Source: Asaia bogorensis (lineage in GTDB: Bacteria > Pseudomonadota > Alphaproteobacteria > Reyranellales > Reyranellaceae). From it: a stretch of DNA of 64,000 bases. The stretch is from positions 62,001 through 126,000 of the forward strand of contig CAMDCE010000002.1 in the NCBI GenBank assembly GCA_945889625.1, written 5' to 3'. This document shows, one piece after another, positions 36,788 to 44,491 of this stretch (positions within the stretch are counted from its first letter, which is position 1; each line of letters starts with the position of its first letter). Made by a program: the position numbers and the translations under genes. The notes below the pieces were generated by a model. It searched no databases and was not told the DNA's origin. It saw nothing but the letters and a program-made list of their open reading frames with translations.

Positions 36788-37861
36788 TCACTTGGTGAGA
36801 TAAGTGGGTTTCATCGTTTGCGAAGCGCCCCACACCGAGAACTTCTTGCGATAGTCGAGGTAGTGGTCGGCAACTTTCTTGAACAGCGCATCCTTGGCCG
36901 ACTCCTCCGCCAGCACTTCCATCCAGGCCTTCTCGAACGCCGCCAGGTCCTCGTCGCTCCAACGCTTTACCTTGACGCCCTGCTTGGCTTGGTATTCCGC
37001 CATGGCGGCGAACTGCGAGTGGTCGCTCTCGACGTAGGTGTGCATCGTCGAGTCGCCGAGCGCGATCTCGATGATCGCCTTGTTCTGATCCGACAGCTTG
37101 TCCCACGCCGCCTTGTTCATGAGCAGTTCGCTGACCGAGACCTGCTGGTGCCAGCCAGGAAAGTAGTTGAACTTGGCGATCTGGTGGAAGCCGAGCTTTG
37201 TGTCCATGGTCGGCATGGAGAACTCGGTGGCGTCGATGACGCCGCGCTCCAGTGCCTGATAGATGTCGGCGGCCGCCAGCAGCTGGGTCGACACGCCGAG
37301 CTTCTGCATGACCTGCGCGCCCAGGCCGAAGAAACGCATCTTCATGCCCTTGAGCTCGGCCACCGACTTCACCTCGTTGCGGAACCAGCCCGAGGTCTCC
37401 GGCGCGATGGCGAAGGAGTCGATCGCGACCAGGCCGTGCTTGGCGTAGATCTCGTCGCGCAGCTGGTTGCCGCCGCCGAACCACTTCCAGCCGAGGAATT
37501 CCCCGATCGGCGGCCCGAACGGCACCGTGGTGAAGAAGGCGAGCGCCGGGTACTTGCCGGTATGGTAGCCCGGCGTGGTCCAGCACGATTCGATGGAGCC
37601 TTTCGACACCGCGTCGAAGCATTCCAGCGGCGGGATCAGCGCCCCCGGTTCGTAAAATTTGACCTCGAACTTGCCGCCGGACAGCCGATCGACATTCTTG
37701 GAGAAGCGCACCGCCGAGGTGCCGATATGCGGCAGCTGGCTGCCGAAAGCACTCTGCATCTTCCAGCGCACTTTATCCTGTGCCTGCGCCGGAAGGGCAA
37801 TCACGGCAGCAGTCACGGCCACTGCAGCCGACATCAGCAACGCACGAGCTATACCTGACAT
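36788..37861 (-). CDS. dctP: TRAP transporter solute-binding protein (TakP-like)
   Basis: Periplasmic binding protein, 357 residues with a signal peptide cut near ALPAQAQ (residue 27). ATG 37861 has GGGAGG upstream. The segments FYEPGALIPPLECFDAVSKG, WFGGGNQ, KMRFFGLGAQVMQKLG, IYQALERGVIDATEFSMP and KLGFHQIAKFNYFPGWHQQ are typical of the TakP group that binds 2-oxo or other monocarboxylates; the conserved Arg in KMRF pairs with the substrate carboxylate. The neighbour uronate dehydrogenase instead points to a sugar acid. Substrate is therefore open. Confidence 0.93.
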   Translation of the reverse strand: MSGIARALLMSAAVAVTAAVIALPAQAQDKVRWKMQSAFGSQLPHIGTSAVRFSKNVDRLSGGKFEVKFYEPGALIPPLECFDAVSKGSIESCWTTPGYHTGKYPALAFFTTVPFGPPIGEFLGWKWFGGGNQLRDEIYAKHGLVAIDSFAIAPETSGWFRNEVKSVAELKGMKMRFFGLGAQVMQKLGVSTQLLAAADIYQALERGVIDATEFSMPTMDTKLGFHQIAKFNYFPGWHQQVSVSELLMNKAAWDKLSDQNKAIIEIALGDSTMHTYVESDHSQFAAMAEYQAKQGVKVKRWSDEDLAAFEKAWMEVLAEESAKDALFKKVADHYLDYRKKFSVWGASQTMKPTYLTK

Positions 37862-38129
37862 GACCCAACCTCCCATTTGTTATTGGTGAGGTCCGCAGAT
37901 GGCTCAGGCAATCCGTGTTGCGACACTAACGCCACACTGCAACAACGAAACAGGACGCCCGACCACGGGACCACGCGTTGTACGCGCCTGCCGTCAGGAC
38001 AACTGTCCAAAGCCTCGTCCTGCTCGGCGGCGATTGAAGGCTCGCACGCCGAGATTGGGCTGTCAAAGCGGGAACCGCCGCGTCCTCTACGTCCGTCAGG
38101 CATCGTCTCCTGTCTTCAGGTCGCGAGCG
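37862..38129 (-). promoter_or_regulatory. Intergenic region upstream of dctP with candidate operator
   Basis: No gene is visible in these 268 bases. The inverted repeat GGACAACTGTCC (37997-38008) shares the octamer GGACAACT with the palindrome before gntR (39727-39734), and CGCGTTGTACGCG forms a second inverted repeat near 37974. Candidate control site for the transporter by the neighbouring GntR protein; weak evidence. Confidence 0.4.
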
Positions 38130-38966
38130 TCAAGGCCCCGCGCGCTTCACGTCGTTGGTGAACTCCATCGAGGTGAAGGTGCCGCCCTGGAAGCGATCGC
38201 CCACCGGGTCGGGCCCGATCCTGGCCTGTTCGGCTTCGGCGTGGGCGCGATGATCCTCGGACTTGCCGGTCGGGCGGTAGCCGAGCTGGCGGGCCCGCGA
38301 ATTGTCCCACCAGGACGCGGCATTGTCCGACGCGCCGTAGAGGATATCGAAGCGAATGTCGGGATGCTCCAGGCCGATGCAGATCAACTGCACGATGTCC
38401 TCCGGCGAGATCCAGATCGACAGGCGCCGCAGGTCGAGCGGACGTGGCCCGACATTTCCGATTCTGAGGCAGGTCACGATCATGCCGTGCTTGTCGGCAT
38501 AGAGCGCGCCCAGCGCCTCGCCGAAGGCCTTGCTGACGCCATAGCGGCTGTCGGGCCGCACAGTCAGGTCGGTGCCGATCCGCCGCTTGCGCGGATAGAA
38601 ACCGACGGCGTGGTTGGACGAGGCGAAGATCACGCGCTTGACGCCGGCCTGGCGCGCCGCCTCGAAGAGATTGTAGCAGCCGATGATGTTGGCCTGCAGG
38701 ATGGCGTCCCACGGCCCCTCGACCGAGAAGCCGCCGAGATGGATCACGCTGTGGGCGCCCTTTACGGCGGCGGCGACCTCGTCGGGCCTGGCGAGATCGG
38801 CGGCGACGAAGGTCTCGCCCGGCAACAGGTTGGCGGGCTTGGCTTTGTCGCTCAGCACCAGGCCGGGGTATTGCACGGCAAGCAGCGGCCGGATCATGGT
38901 GCCGACACCGCCGGACGCGCCGGTGAACACGATCCTGCGTTTCCTGTCGTTGCTGGCGTCAGCCAT
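38130..38966 (-). CDS. udh: Uronate dehydrogenase (NAD+)
   Basis: Oxidises hexuronates (glucuronate, galacturonate) to aldarolactones, first step of an oxidative route in Agrobacterium and Pseudomonas. 278 residues: Rossmann GASGGVG (about 17-23), HLGGFSVEGPWDAILQANI, FASSNHAVGFYP, catalytic Y142 and K146 in RYGVSKAFGE, and RFQGGTFTSMEF near the end, all strongly like the Agrobacterium enzyme. ATG 38966 has GGGAGA upstream and overlaps the gntR stop by 8 bases. Later pathway genes are not in this window. Confidence 0.88.
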   Translation of the reverse strand: MADASNDRKRRIVFTGASGGVGTMIRPLLAVQYPGLVLSDKAKPANLLPGETFVAADLARPDEVAAAVKGAHSVIHLGGFSVEGPWDAILQANIIGCYNLFEAARQAGVKRVIFASSNHAVGFYPRKRRIGTDLTVRPDSRYGVSKAFGEALGALYADKHGMIVTCLRIGNVGPRPLDLRRLSIWISPEDIVQLICIGLEHPDIRFDILYGASDNAASWWDNSRARQLGYRPTGKSEDHRAHAEAEQARIGPDPVGDRFQGGTFTSMEFTNDVKRAGP

Positions 38967-39702
38967 CGCTGCTTCTCCCCGCTGTCTTTGCCAATTTTCT
39001 GTAGCGTTCCAGCGAACGCGCGAGATGTTCGCGCATCGCCCGCCGCGCCTCGGCCGGATCCTCGTCGGAAATGCCGGCGACGATGCGGCGATGCTCGTGC
39101 TGGATGCGCTCGAGATAGACGCGCCGTTCGGCCGGCGTGTCCACCGAAAGCCGCACGCTCTGGCGCGGAATGACGTGGCTGCCGAGGAAGGCGAGGAAGC
39201 GCGGGAACTGCCCGTTGCCGGTGGCCTCGGCGATGGCGCGATGGAAGGCGAAATCCTCGGCGACCGCGCCGTCACCCTGGCGCAACGCCTTGTCGATGCC
39301 GCGCAGCGCCGTGCGGATGGTGGCGATCTGCTTGCGGGTCGCCCGTTCGGCCGCGAGTGCCGCCGCTTCGACCTCGACCGCGAGCCTGAGCTCCATCACG
39401 TCGAGAACGGCGTCGATCGGGCCCAGCCGCGGCGCGGCGATGCGAAACGGCGAGGACGTCGGATTGGCCGCGACATAGGCCCCCGAGCCGCGCCGCGTCA
39501 CCACCAGCCCGTCGGCCCGCAACGCCGCCACCGCCTCGCGCACCACGGTGCGGCTGACGCCGAGCGTCGTCGTCAGTTCCTGCTCGGTCGGCAGGCGCGC
39601 GCCGGGCGCCAGCCGGCCGCCACGGATGTCGGCGCCGAGCCGCGTTATCACCCGCTCGGCGAGATTGCTGTTTCTGGGCTTGGCGGCTTGCTTGTCGGTC
39701 AT
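38959..39702 (-). CDS. GntR-family regulator, FadR subfamily
   Basis: A 247-residue regulator. The winged helix-turn-helix (about 15-80) has the signature GARLPTEQELTTTLGVSRTVVREAVAALRADG and LVVTRRGSGAYVA; the FCD ligand domain (about 95-235) shows the His/Asp metal-site segments FHRAIAEATGN and EHRRIVAGISDED. Likely a repressor of its own gene, udh and the TRAP genes, relieved by a sugar acid. Two palindromes of the FadR-type half-site (TTGTC/GACAA) lie 18-67 bases before its ATG. Confidence 0.93.
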   Translation of the reverse strand: MTDKQAAKPRNSNLAERVITRLGADIRGGRLAPGARLPTEQELTTTLGVSRTVVREAVAALRADGLVVTRRGSGAYVAANPTSSPFRIAAPRLGPIDAVLDVMELRLAVEVEAAALAAERATRKQIATIRTALRGIDKALRQGDGAVAEDFAFHRAIAEATGNGQFPRFLAFLGSHVIPRQSVRLSVDTPAERRVYLERIQHEHRRIVAGISDEDPAEARRAMREHLARSLERYRKLAKTAGRSSDG

Positions 39703-39719
39703 CGGGCGCGATGCTAGCC

Positions 39720-39734
39720 AGTTGTCGGACAACT
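39720..39734. promoter_or_regulatory. Candidate GntR operator 1
   Basis: AGTTGTCGGACAACT is a perfect palindrome with 7-bp arms around one G. The GT...AC spacing fits the FadR-subfamily operator pattern. It sits 18 bases upstream of the gntR ATG and upstream of the divergent GNAT gene, so it could control both. Confidence 0.65.
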
Positions 39735-39748
39735 TAACAGGCGGCGAA

Positions 39749-40180
39749 GTGCCAAGCTTGTCCGGACAAATTCGTCGGGCCACTCCGGCCGATTGGCCGC
39801 ACATCTGGGAGATTCGCCTGGGCGTGAACGAGAACCAGCTGACCAATCTCGACGCCGTGACGGACGAGGATGTCGCCTGGTTCACCGAGCATCCCGGCAT
39901 CTGGCTGTGGGAAGAGGCGGGCCAGGTGCTGGGCTTCTCGGCGGCCGACACGCGCGACGGCTCGGTGTGGGCGCTGTTCATCGATCCGGCGCACCACGGC
40001 CGCGGCATCGGCCGCGCCCTTTTCGCCAAAGCCTGCGAGGTGCTGCGCGGGGCGGGACATCGCACCGCCACGCTGTCGACCGGCCCGGGCACGCGCGCCG
40101 AACGCTTCTATCGCGCGGCCGGCTGGAAGGTGATCGGCACCAGCCTCAGAGGCGAGGTGATTTTCCACGGGGTGCTGTAG
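39749..40180 (+). CDS. GNAT-family acetyltransferase
   Basis: A 143-residue GNAT enzyme of unknown substrate. IRRATPADWPHIWEIRLGVNENQL begins the fold; motif A for acetyl-CoA is ALFIDPAHHGRGIGRALFAKA (about 80-100), followed by LSTGPGTRAERFYRAAGWKVIG. The start is uncertain: GTG at 39749 has AGGCGG upstream and gives a normal length. It is divergent from gntR, and shares the operator region. Confidence 0.85.
   Translation: MPSLSGQIRRATPADWPHIWEIRLGVNENQLTNLDAVTDEDVAWFTEHPGIWLWEEAGQVLGFSAADTRDGSVWALFIDPAHHGRGIGRALFAKACEVLRGAGHRTATLSTGPGTRAERFYRAAGWKVIGTSLRGEVIFHGVL
39758..39769. promoter_or_regulatory. Candidate GntR operator 2
   Basis: TTGTCCGGACAA is a perfect 12-bp palindrome carrying the same TTGTC/GACAA half-sites as operator 1, with centres about 36 bp apart. 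It lies inside the first codons of the GNAT gene if the GTG at 39749 is its start. Confidence 0.55.
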
Positions 40181-40188
40181 GTCTTTCT

Positions 40189-40290
40189 GCCCCATTTACA
40201 AGGGGAAGTGCCCTCGTCCTACGAGGGCGATGGGGTCATGACCCCTCCGTCGCCGTATGACGGCGACACCTCCCCATATGAATGGGGAGG
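40189..40290. repeat. Multi-hairpin repeat between convergent genes
   Basis: Five hairpins follow each other: CCCCATTTACAAGGGG, CCTCGTCCTACGAGG, GGGGTCATGACCCC, GTCGCCGTATGACGGCGAC and CTCCCCATATGAATGGGGAG. It fills the space between the GNAT and amidohydrolase stops and could stop transcripts from both sides. Confidence 0.75.
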
Positions 40291-40294
40291 CTCT

Positions 40295-41518
40295 CTACTC
40301 CGCCAGTTCGATCATCAGGTTCATCAGCACCTGCGCGCCGGCAGTGAGGTCGGCGGCTTCGGTGTGTTCCTTGACGTTGTGGCTGAGCCCCGCGACCGAG
40401 GGCACAAAGATCATCGCCGTGGGACACAGGCGCTGCATCATCTGCGCATCGTGACCGGCGCCCGAGGGCATGCGCCGCGTGCTGAGCTTGAGCTCCTTGG
40501 CGTGATGCTCGACGCGACCCACCAGGCGGGCGTCGAAGATCACCGGCTCGAAACGCGCCAGCACCTTGGCCTCGACCTCGACCCGCTCCTCCCTCGCCAC
40601 TTCGGTGATGTGAGACGCAACGCGCGCCTCGGCCTCTTTCAGTTTCGCCTCGTCGGTGTTGCGCAAATCGACGGCGAAGACCGCGCGGTTGGGCACCACG
40701 TTGATCAGGTTGGGCCGGAGCGTCAGGGCGCCGATCGTGGCCACCTGGTCGCCGCCCATCTCCCAGGCGAGCTTGCGGGCGAAGAGATTGACCGAGGCGG
40801 CGAGCCAGCCCGCGTCGCGACGCAGCCGCATCGGCGTGGTGCCGGCGTGGTTGGAGACGCCGGTGACCGTGTACTCGGTCCATGAGATGCCCTGGACGCT
40901 TTCGACGACACCGATCCGCACCTGCTCCTCGTCGAGGATCGGGCCCTGCTCGATGTGCAGCTCCAGGAAGGCATGCGGTCTCAGCACCCCCGGCTTGGCC
41001 GACCCCAGATAACCGATGCGCCGCAACTCGTCGCCAACCGCGACGCCCTCCTTGTCGGTCGCGGCATAGGCCTCGTTCAGCCCCAGCCCGCCGGAATAGA
41101 CCAGGCTGCCCATCATGTCGGGCTGGAAGCGCGCGCCCTCCTCGTTGGTGAAAAACGCCACGGCGATCGGCCGGCGTGTGGTGATCCTGGCTTCGTTGAG
41201 CGCGCGCACGATTTCGAGGCCGGCCAGCACGCCGTAGTTGCCGTCGTAGCGGCCGCCGGTGCGTACCGTGTCGATATGGCTGCCGGTCATGACCGGCGGC
41301 AACTTCTCTCGGCCGGCGCGCAGGCCGATCACGTTGCCGATGGCGTCGATGGCGACATCGAGGCCGGCCGCCTTCATCCAGCCCACGACCAGGTCGCGGC
41401 CTGCTTTGTCCTCGTCGGTGAGCGCCAGCCGCGCACAGCCGCCGCCCTCGATGGCGCCGATCTGGCCCAGTTCGTCGAGCGCCTCCAGCAAGTGCCTGTC
41501 GTCAACCCGAAGACTCAT
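40295..41518 (-). CDS. M20-family amidohydrolase (N-carbamoyl-L-amino acid hydrolase / allantoate amidohydrolase type)
   Basis: Zn/Mn/Ni-dependent hydrolase of ureido compounds, 407 residues. Metal ligands: His and Asp in GSHIDTVRTGGRYDGNYGV (about 80-98), Glu pair in FFTNEEGARF (about 125), His in LELHIEQGP, and final His in FVPSVAGLSHNVKE. HAGTTPMRLRRDAG is the dimer/substrate loop. The family covers L-carbamoylases, beta-ureidopropionase and allantoate amidohydrolase; sequence alone does not decide. Divergent from the DsbD gene. Confidence 0.88.
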   Translation of the reverse strand: MSLRVDDRHLLEALDELGQIGAIEGGGCARLALTDEDKAGRDLVVGWMKAAGLDVAIDAIGNVIGLRAGREKLPPVMTGSHIDTVRTGGRYDGNYGVLAGLEIVRALNEARITTRRPIAVAFFTNEEGARFQPDMMGSLVYSGGLGLNEAYAATDKEGVAVGDELRRIGYLGSAKPGVLRPHAFLELHIEQGPILDEEQVRIGVVESVQGISWTEYTVTGVSNHAGTTPMRLRRDAGWLAASVNLFARKLAWEMGGDQVATIGALTLRPNLINVVPNRAVFAVDLRNTDEAKLKEAEARVASHITEVAREERVEVEAKVLARFEPVIFDARLVGRVEHHAKELKLSTRRMPSGAGHDAQMMQRLCPTAMIFVPSVAGLSHNVKEHTEAADLTAGAQVLMNLMIELAE

Positions 41519-41636
41519 TGTTTCCTCAATGAAACCAAAAGCTTAGACGCTGCGCGCCGGCAGGGCAAAATATCACGTCGCCTTGATCCGGATTGCCTTG
41601 CCAGCACGTAAGGGGATGGTCACTTACTAGGTCCAG

Positions 41637-43823
41637 ATGCCGCGTTTCCTCGCTTTCCTGTTCGCTCTGCTGCTCTCCGGACCTGCTTTTGCGCAGTCAC
41701 CTGCGCAAGCGCAGGCCGTAGTGACAACAGACAACGTGCGTGCCGAACTGATCTCGGAAGCCGCCGCCGTGAAGCCGGGCGAGCCCTTCTGGGTGGCGCT
41801 ACGCCAGACCATCCGGCCGAAGTGGCACACCTACTGGAAGAACCCGGGCGACTCGGGCCTGCCGACCGAGATCGCCTGGAAGCTGCCGGACGGCGTGAAG
41901 GCCGACCCCATTGTCTGGCCGACGCCCAGCCTGATCAATGTGAGCGGCGTCATCAATTACGGCTTCAGCGACGACATCCTGCTGATGGTGCGGATCACGC
42001 CGCCGGCCAGTCTCAGCGACGATCTCACGCTTGCCGCCGAGGCCAACTGGTTGGTGTGCGACGACGTCTGCATCCCCGAGGATGGCAAGTTCACGCTCAC
42101 CTTGCCGACCGGTCCGTCCGCCAAGCCCGCCGACCCGGCGACCCGCGCCCTGTTCGACAAGGCGCGCCGCGTCGTGCCGATGGAAAGCCCGTGGCCGGCA
42201 CGCTTCGGTGTCGCCCCGTCGGGCGACCCCACTTTGATCGTCGAGGCCAAGGGGCTGAAGCCCGAGACGATCCGCAACGTCTATTTCTTCCCGGCCGAAT
42301 GGGGCACGGCCGCCAGCATGGCCAAGCAGACGGCCATCGTCACCGCCGACGGCATCCGCATTCCGCTGAAGAAGGGCGACGCCAAAGGCGCGCCACCGCC
42401 GACGCTCGCCGGCACGCTGATGATGACCGAGAAGACCGGCGATGGCGAACATCGCCAGGCCTTCGACGTCATCGCCAAGCTCGATCCGGCGTTTGTGCCC
42501 GCTGCTTTTTCGGCCTCGTCACTTGCCGCTTCGAACGCGGGCGAAGAGCTTTCGCTGCTGCAGGCCCTGCTGTTTGCGCTCCTGGGCGGTCTGATCCTCA
42601 ACCTGATGCCCTGCGTCTTCCCCGTGCTCGCCATGAAGGCCGCCTCCTTCGCCCGGCTGGCCGGCGAGGCCAGGAGCGAGATGCGCCGCGACGGACTTGC
42701 CTACACCGCGGGCGTGCTGGCCTCCTTCGCAGTCATGGCCGCCATCGTTGTGGCGATCCGTGCCAGTGTCGGCGAGGTGAGCTGGGGCTTCCAGTTCCAG
42801 TCGCCGATCTTCTCGTTGCTGGTGGCCTACCTCTTCTTCGTGATCGGCCTCAATCTGTCCGGCGTGTTCGAGATCAGCGGCCGCTTCACGGGCGTCGGCC
42901 AGGGACTGGCGGCGCGACACGGCGTGTCGGGCTCGTTCTTCACCGGCGTACTGGCGGTGATCGTTGCCACGCCCTGCACCGTGCCCTTCATGGCGGCCGC
43001 CTTGGGCTTTGCGCTGAGCCAGCCCGCGCCGCAGACCGTGGCTGTGTTGCTCGCCATGGGGCTCGGCCTCGCGCTGCCCTACCTCGCGCTGTCGACCACG
43101 CCGGCGCTGCAACGGCTGATGCCGCAGCCCGGCGCCTGGATGGACCGGCTGCGCCAGTTCCTCGCCTTTCCGATGTATGCCTCGGCAGTGTGGATGATCT
43201 GGGTGCTGACCCAGCAGACCGGCGCCGATGGCGTGGTCTATGCGCTGGGCGGCATGATCCTGATCGCCTTCGCGATCTGGCTGCTGCGCATCGGCACCGG
43301 CCCCTCATCGGCGACATCCTTTACGTCGTGGCTGCGCCGCGGCGTGGCCGCTGCCGCCGTGCTGCTGGCCCTTGCCGCCACCCTGAAGCTCGACGACGGA
43401 CCGGCGACGGCCGCGTCAGCGTCCGGTGGACCCTCATCTGGTGGACAGGCGTCTGGCGTCAGCTTCGAGGGCTGGGAGCGTTTCTCGCGGGCGCGCATGA
43501 ACGAGGCGGTGGCGGCCGGCAAGCCGGTGTTCGTGGATTTCACGGCAGCATGGTGCATCACCTGCCTGGTCAACGAGCGGGTGGCGCTGGAGACGGTTGG
43601 CACGCGTCGTGCCTTCGAGCAGACCGGCACGGTGAAGCTCAAGGGCGACTGGACCAACCGCGATCCCGAGATCACAAGTCTGTTAAGGGAACTAGGCCGG
43701 GCCGGCGTTCCGCTCTATCTTTTCTGGCCCCCGGGCGCCGAGCGCCCCAGGATCCTGCCACAGATTCTCACCGAGGCGACCGTCCTGTCGGAATTGTCGT
43801 CGATCCAGCAAGCCAAGCGTTAG
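41637..43823 (+). CDS. DsbD/ScsB-type thiol:disulfide interchange membrane protein
   Basis: Carries electrons from cytosolic thioredoxin across the membrane. 728 residues: signal peptide (cut near GPAFAQ), an N-terminal periplasmic domain of about 270 residues with VCDDVC, an eight-helix CcdA-type domain with LMPCVFP and ATPCTVP cysteines, and a C-terminal thioredoxin domain with VDFTAAWCITC (about 640). The extended N-domain (WHTYWKNPGDSGLPTEIAW) resembles ScsB of copper-stress operons more than classical DsbD. It heads a three-gene unit. Confidence 0.92.
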   Translation: MPRFLAFLFALLLSGPAFAQSPAQAQAVVTTDNVRAELISEAAAVKPGEPFWVALRQTIRPKWHTYWKNPGDSGLPTEIAWKLPDGVKADPIVWPTPSLINVSGVINYGFSDDILLMVRITPPASLSDDLTLAAEANWLVCDDVCIPEDGKFTLTLPTGPSAKPADPATRALFDKARRVVPMESPWPARFGVAPSGDPTLIVEAKGLKPETIRNVYFFPAEWGTAASMAKQTAIVTADGIRIPLKKGDAKGAPPPTLAGTLMMTEKTGDGEHRQAFDVIAKLDPAFVPAAFSASSLAASNAGEELSLLQALLFALLGGLILNLMPCVFPVLAMKAASFARLAGEARSEMRRDGLAYTAGVLASFAVMAAIVVAIRASVGEVSWGFQFQSPIFSLLVAYLFFVIGLNLSGVFEISGRFTGVGQGLAARHGVSGSFFTGVLAVIVATPCTVPFMAAALGFALSQPAPQTVAVLLAMGLGLALPYLALSTTPALQRLMPQPGAWMDRLRQFLAFPMYASAVWMIWVLTQQTGADGVVYALGGMILIAFAIWLLRIGTGPSSATSFTSWLRRGVAAAAVLLALAATLKLDDGPATAASASGGPSSGGQASGVSFEGWERFSRARMNEAVAAGKPVFVDFTAAWCITCLVNERVALETVGTRRAFEQTGTVKLKGDWTNRDPEITSLLRELGRAGVPLYLFWPPGAERPRILPQILTEATVLSELSSIQQAKR

Positions 43824-43832
43824 GAGACGAAG

Positions 43833-44480
43833 ATGTCGAACCTCATCATTGCACGCCGTTCCCTGCTGCTGGGCAGCGCCGCGCTGGCCGCCATGCCAGT
43901 GGTCATGCCGGGCGTTGCCTGGGCCACTTCCGAACTGGGCAAGCCCGCACCGCTGTTCACCGCCACCGACAGCAACGGCAAGAGCTGGTCGCTGGCCGAG
44001 CTGAAAGGCAAGGTGGTCGTCATCGAGACCACGAACCACCAATGCCCCTACGTGGTTAAGCATTACCAGGCCGGCAATATGCAGGCCCAGCAGCGCGAGG
44101 CCGCGGCCAAGGGCGTGGTGTGGCTGACCTCGGCCTCGTCGGCCAAGGGCGAGGAAGGCTTCGTGACGGCAGACCAGGCCAACGAGTTGACCCAGAAGCG
44201 CAATGCCGCGCCGGCCGCCGTGCTGCTCGACCCACAAAGCAAGATCGCGCGCGCCTACGCCGCCACGGTCACGCCGCACATGTACATCATCGATGCCCGA
44301 GGTGTGCTGGTCTACAAGGGCGGCATCGATTCAATCCGGTCGTCCAGCGTCAGCGACGTACCCAAGGCCAAGCAGTATGTCCGTGTCGCACTCGACGAGG
44401 TGCTGGCCGGGAAGCCGGTCGCCGAGGCGTCGACCCCGCCCTACGGCTGCAGCCTGAAGTACGGCCGCAACAACGCCTGA
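43833..44480 (+). CDS. Exported redoxin (AhpC/TSA-like) with Tat-type signal
   Basis: A 215-residue thioredoxin-fold protein. The signal has ARRSLLLGSAALAAMPVVMPGVAWA. The redox centre is a single Cys in ETTNHQCPYVVKHY (about 70), with a second Cys near the end (PYGCSLKYGR, about 207) that may serve as the resolving Cys. YGCS(I/L)KY endings occur in a common but uncharacterised redoxin group. Likely reduced by the DsbD protein encoded nine bases upstream. Confidence 0.88.
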   Translation: MSNLIIARRSLLLGSAALAAMPVVMPGVAWATSELGKPAPLFTATDSNGKSWSLAELKGKVVVIETTNHQCPYVVKHYQAGNMQAQQREAAAKGVVWLTSASSAKGEEGFVTADQANELTQKRNAAPAAVLLDPQSKIARAYAATVTPHMYIIDARGVLVYKGGIDSIRSSSVSDVPKAKQYVRVALDEVLAGKPVAEASTPPYGCSLKYGRNNA

Positions 44481-44491
44481 TCGGCCGCGCC

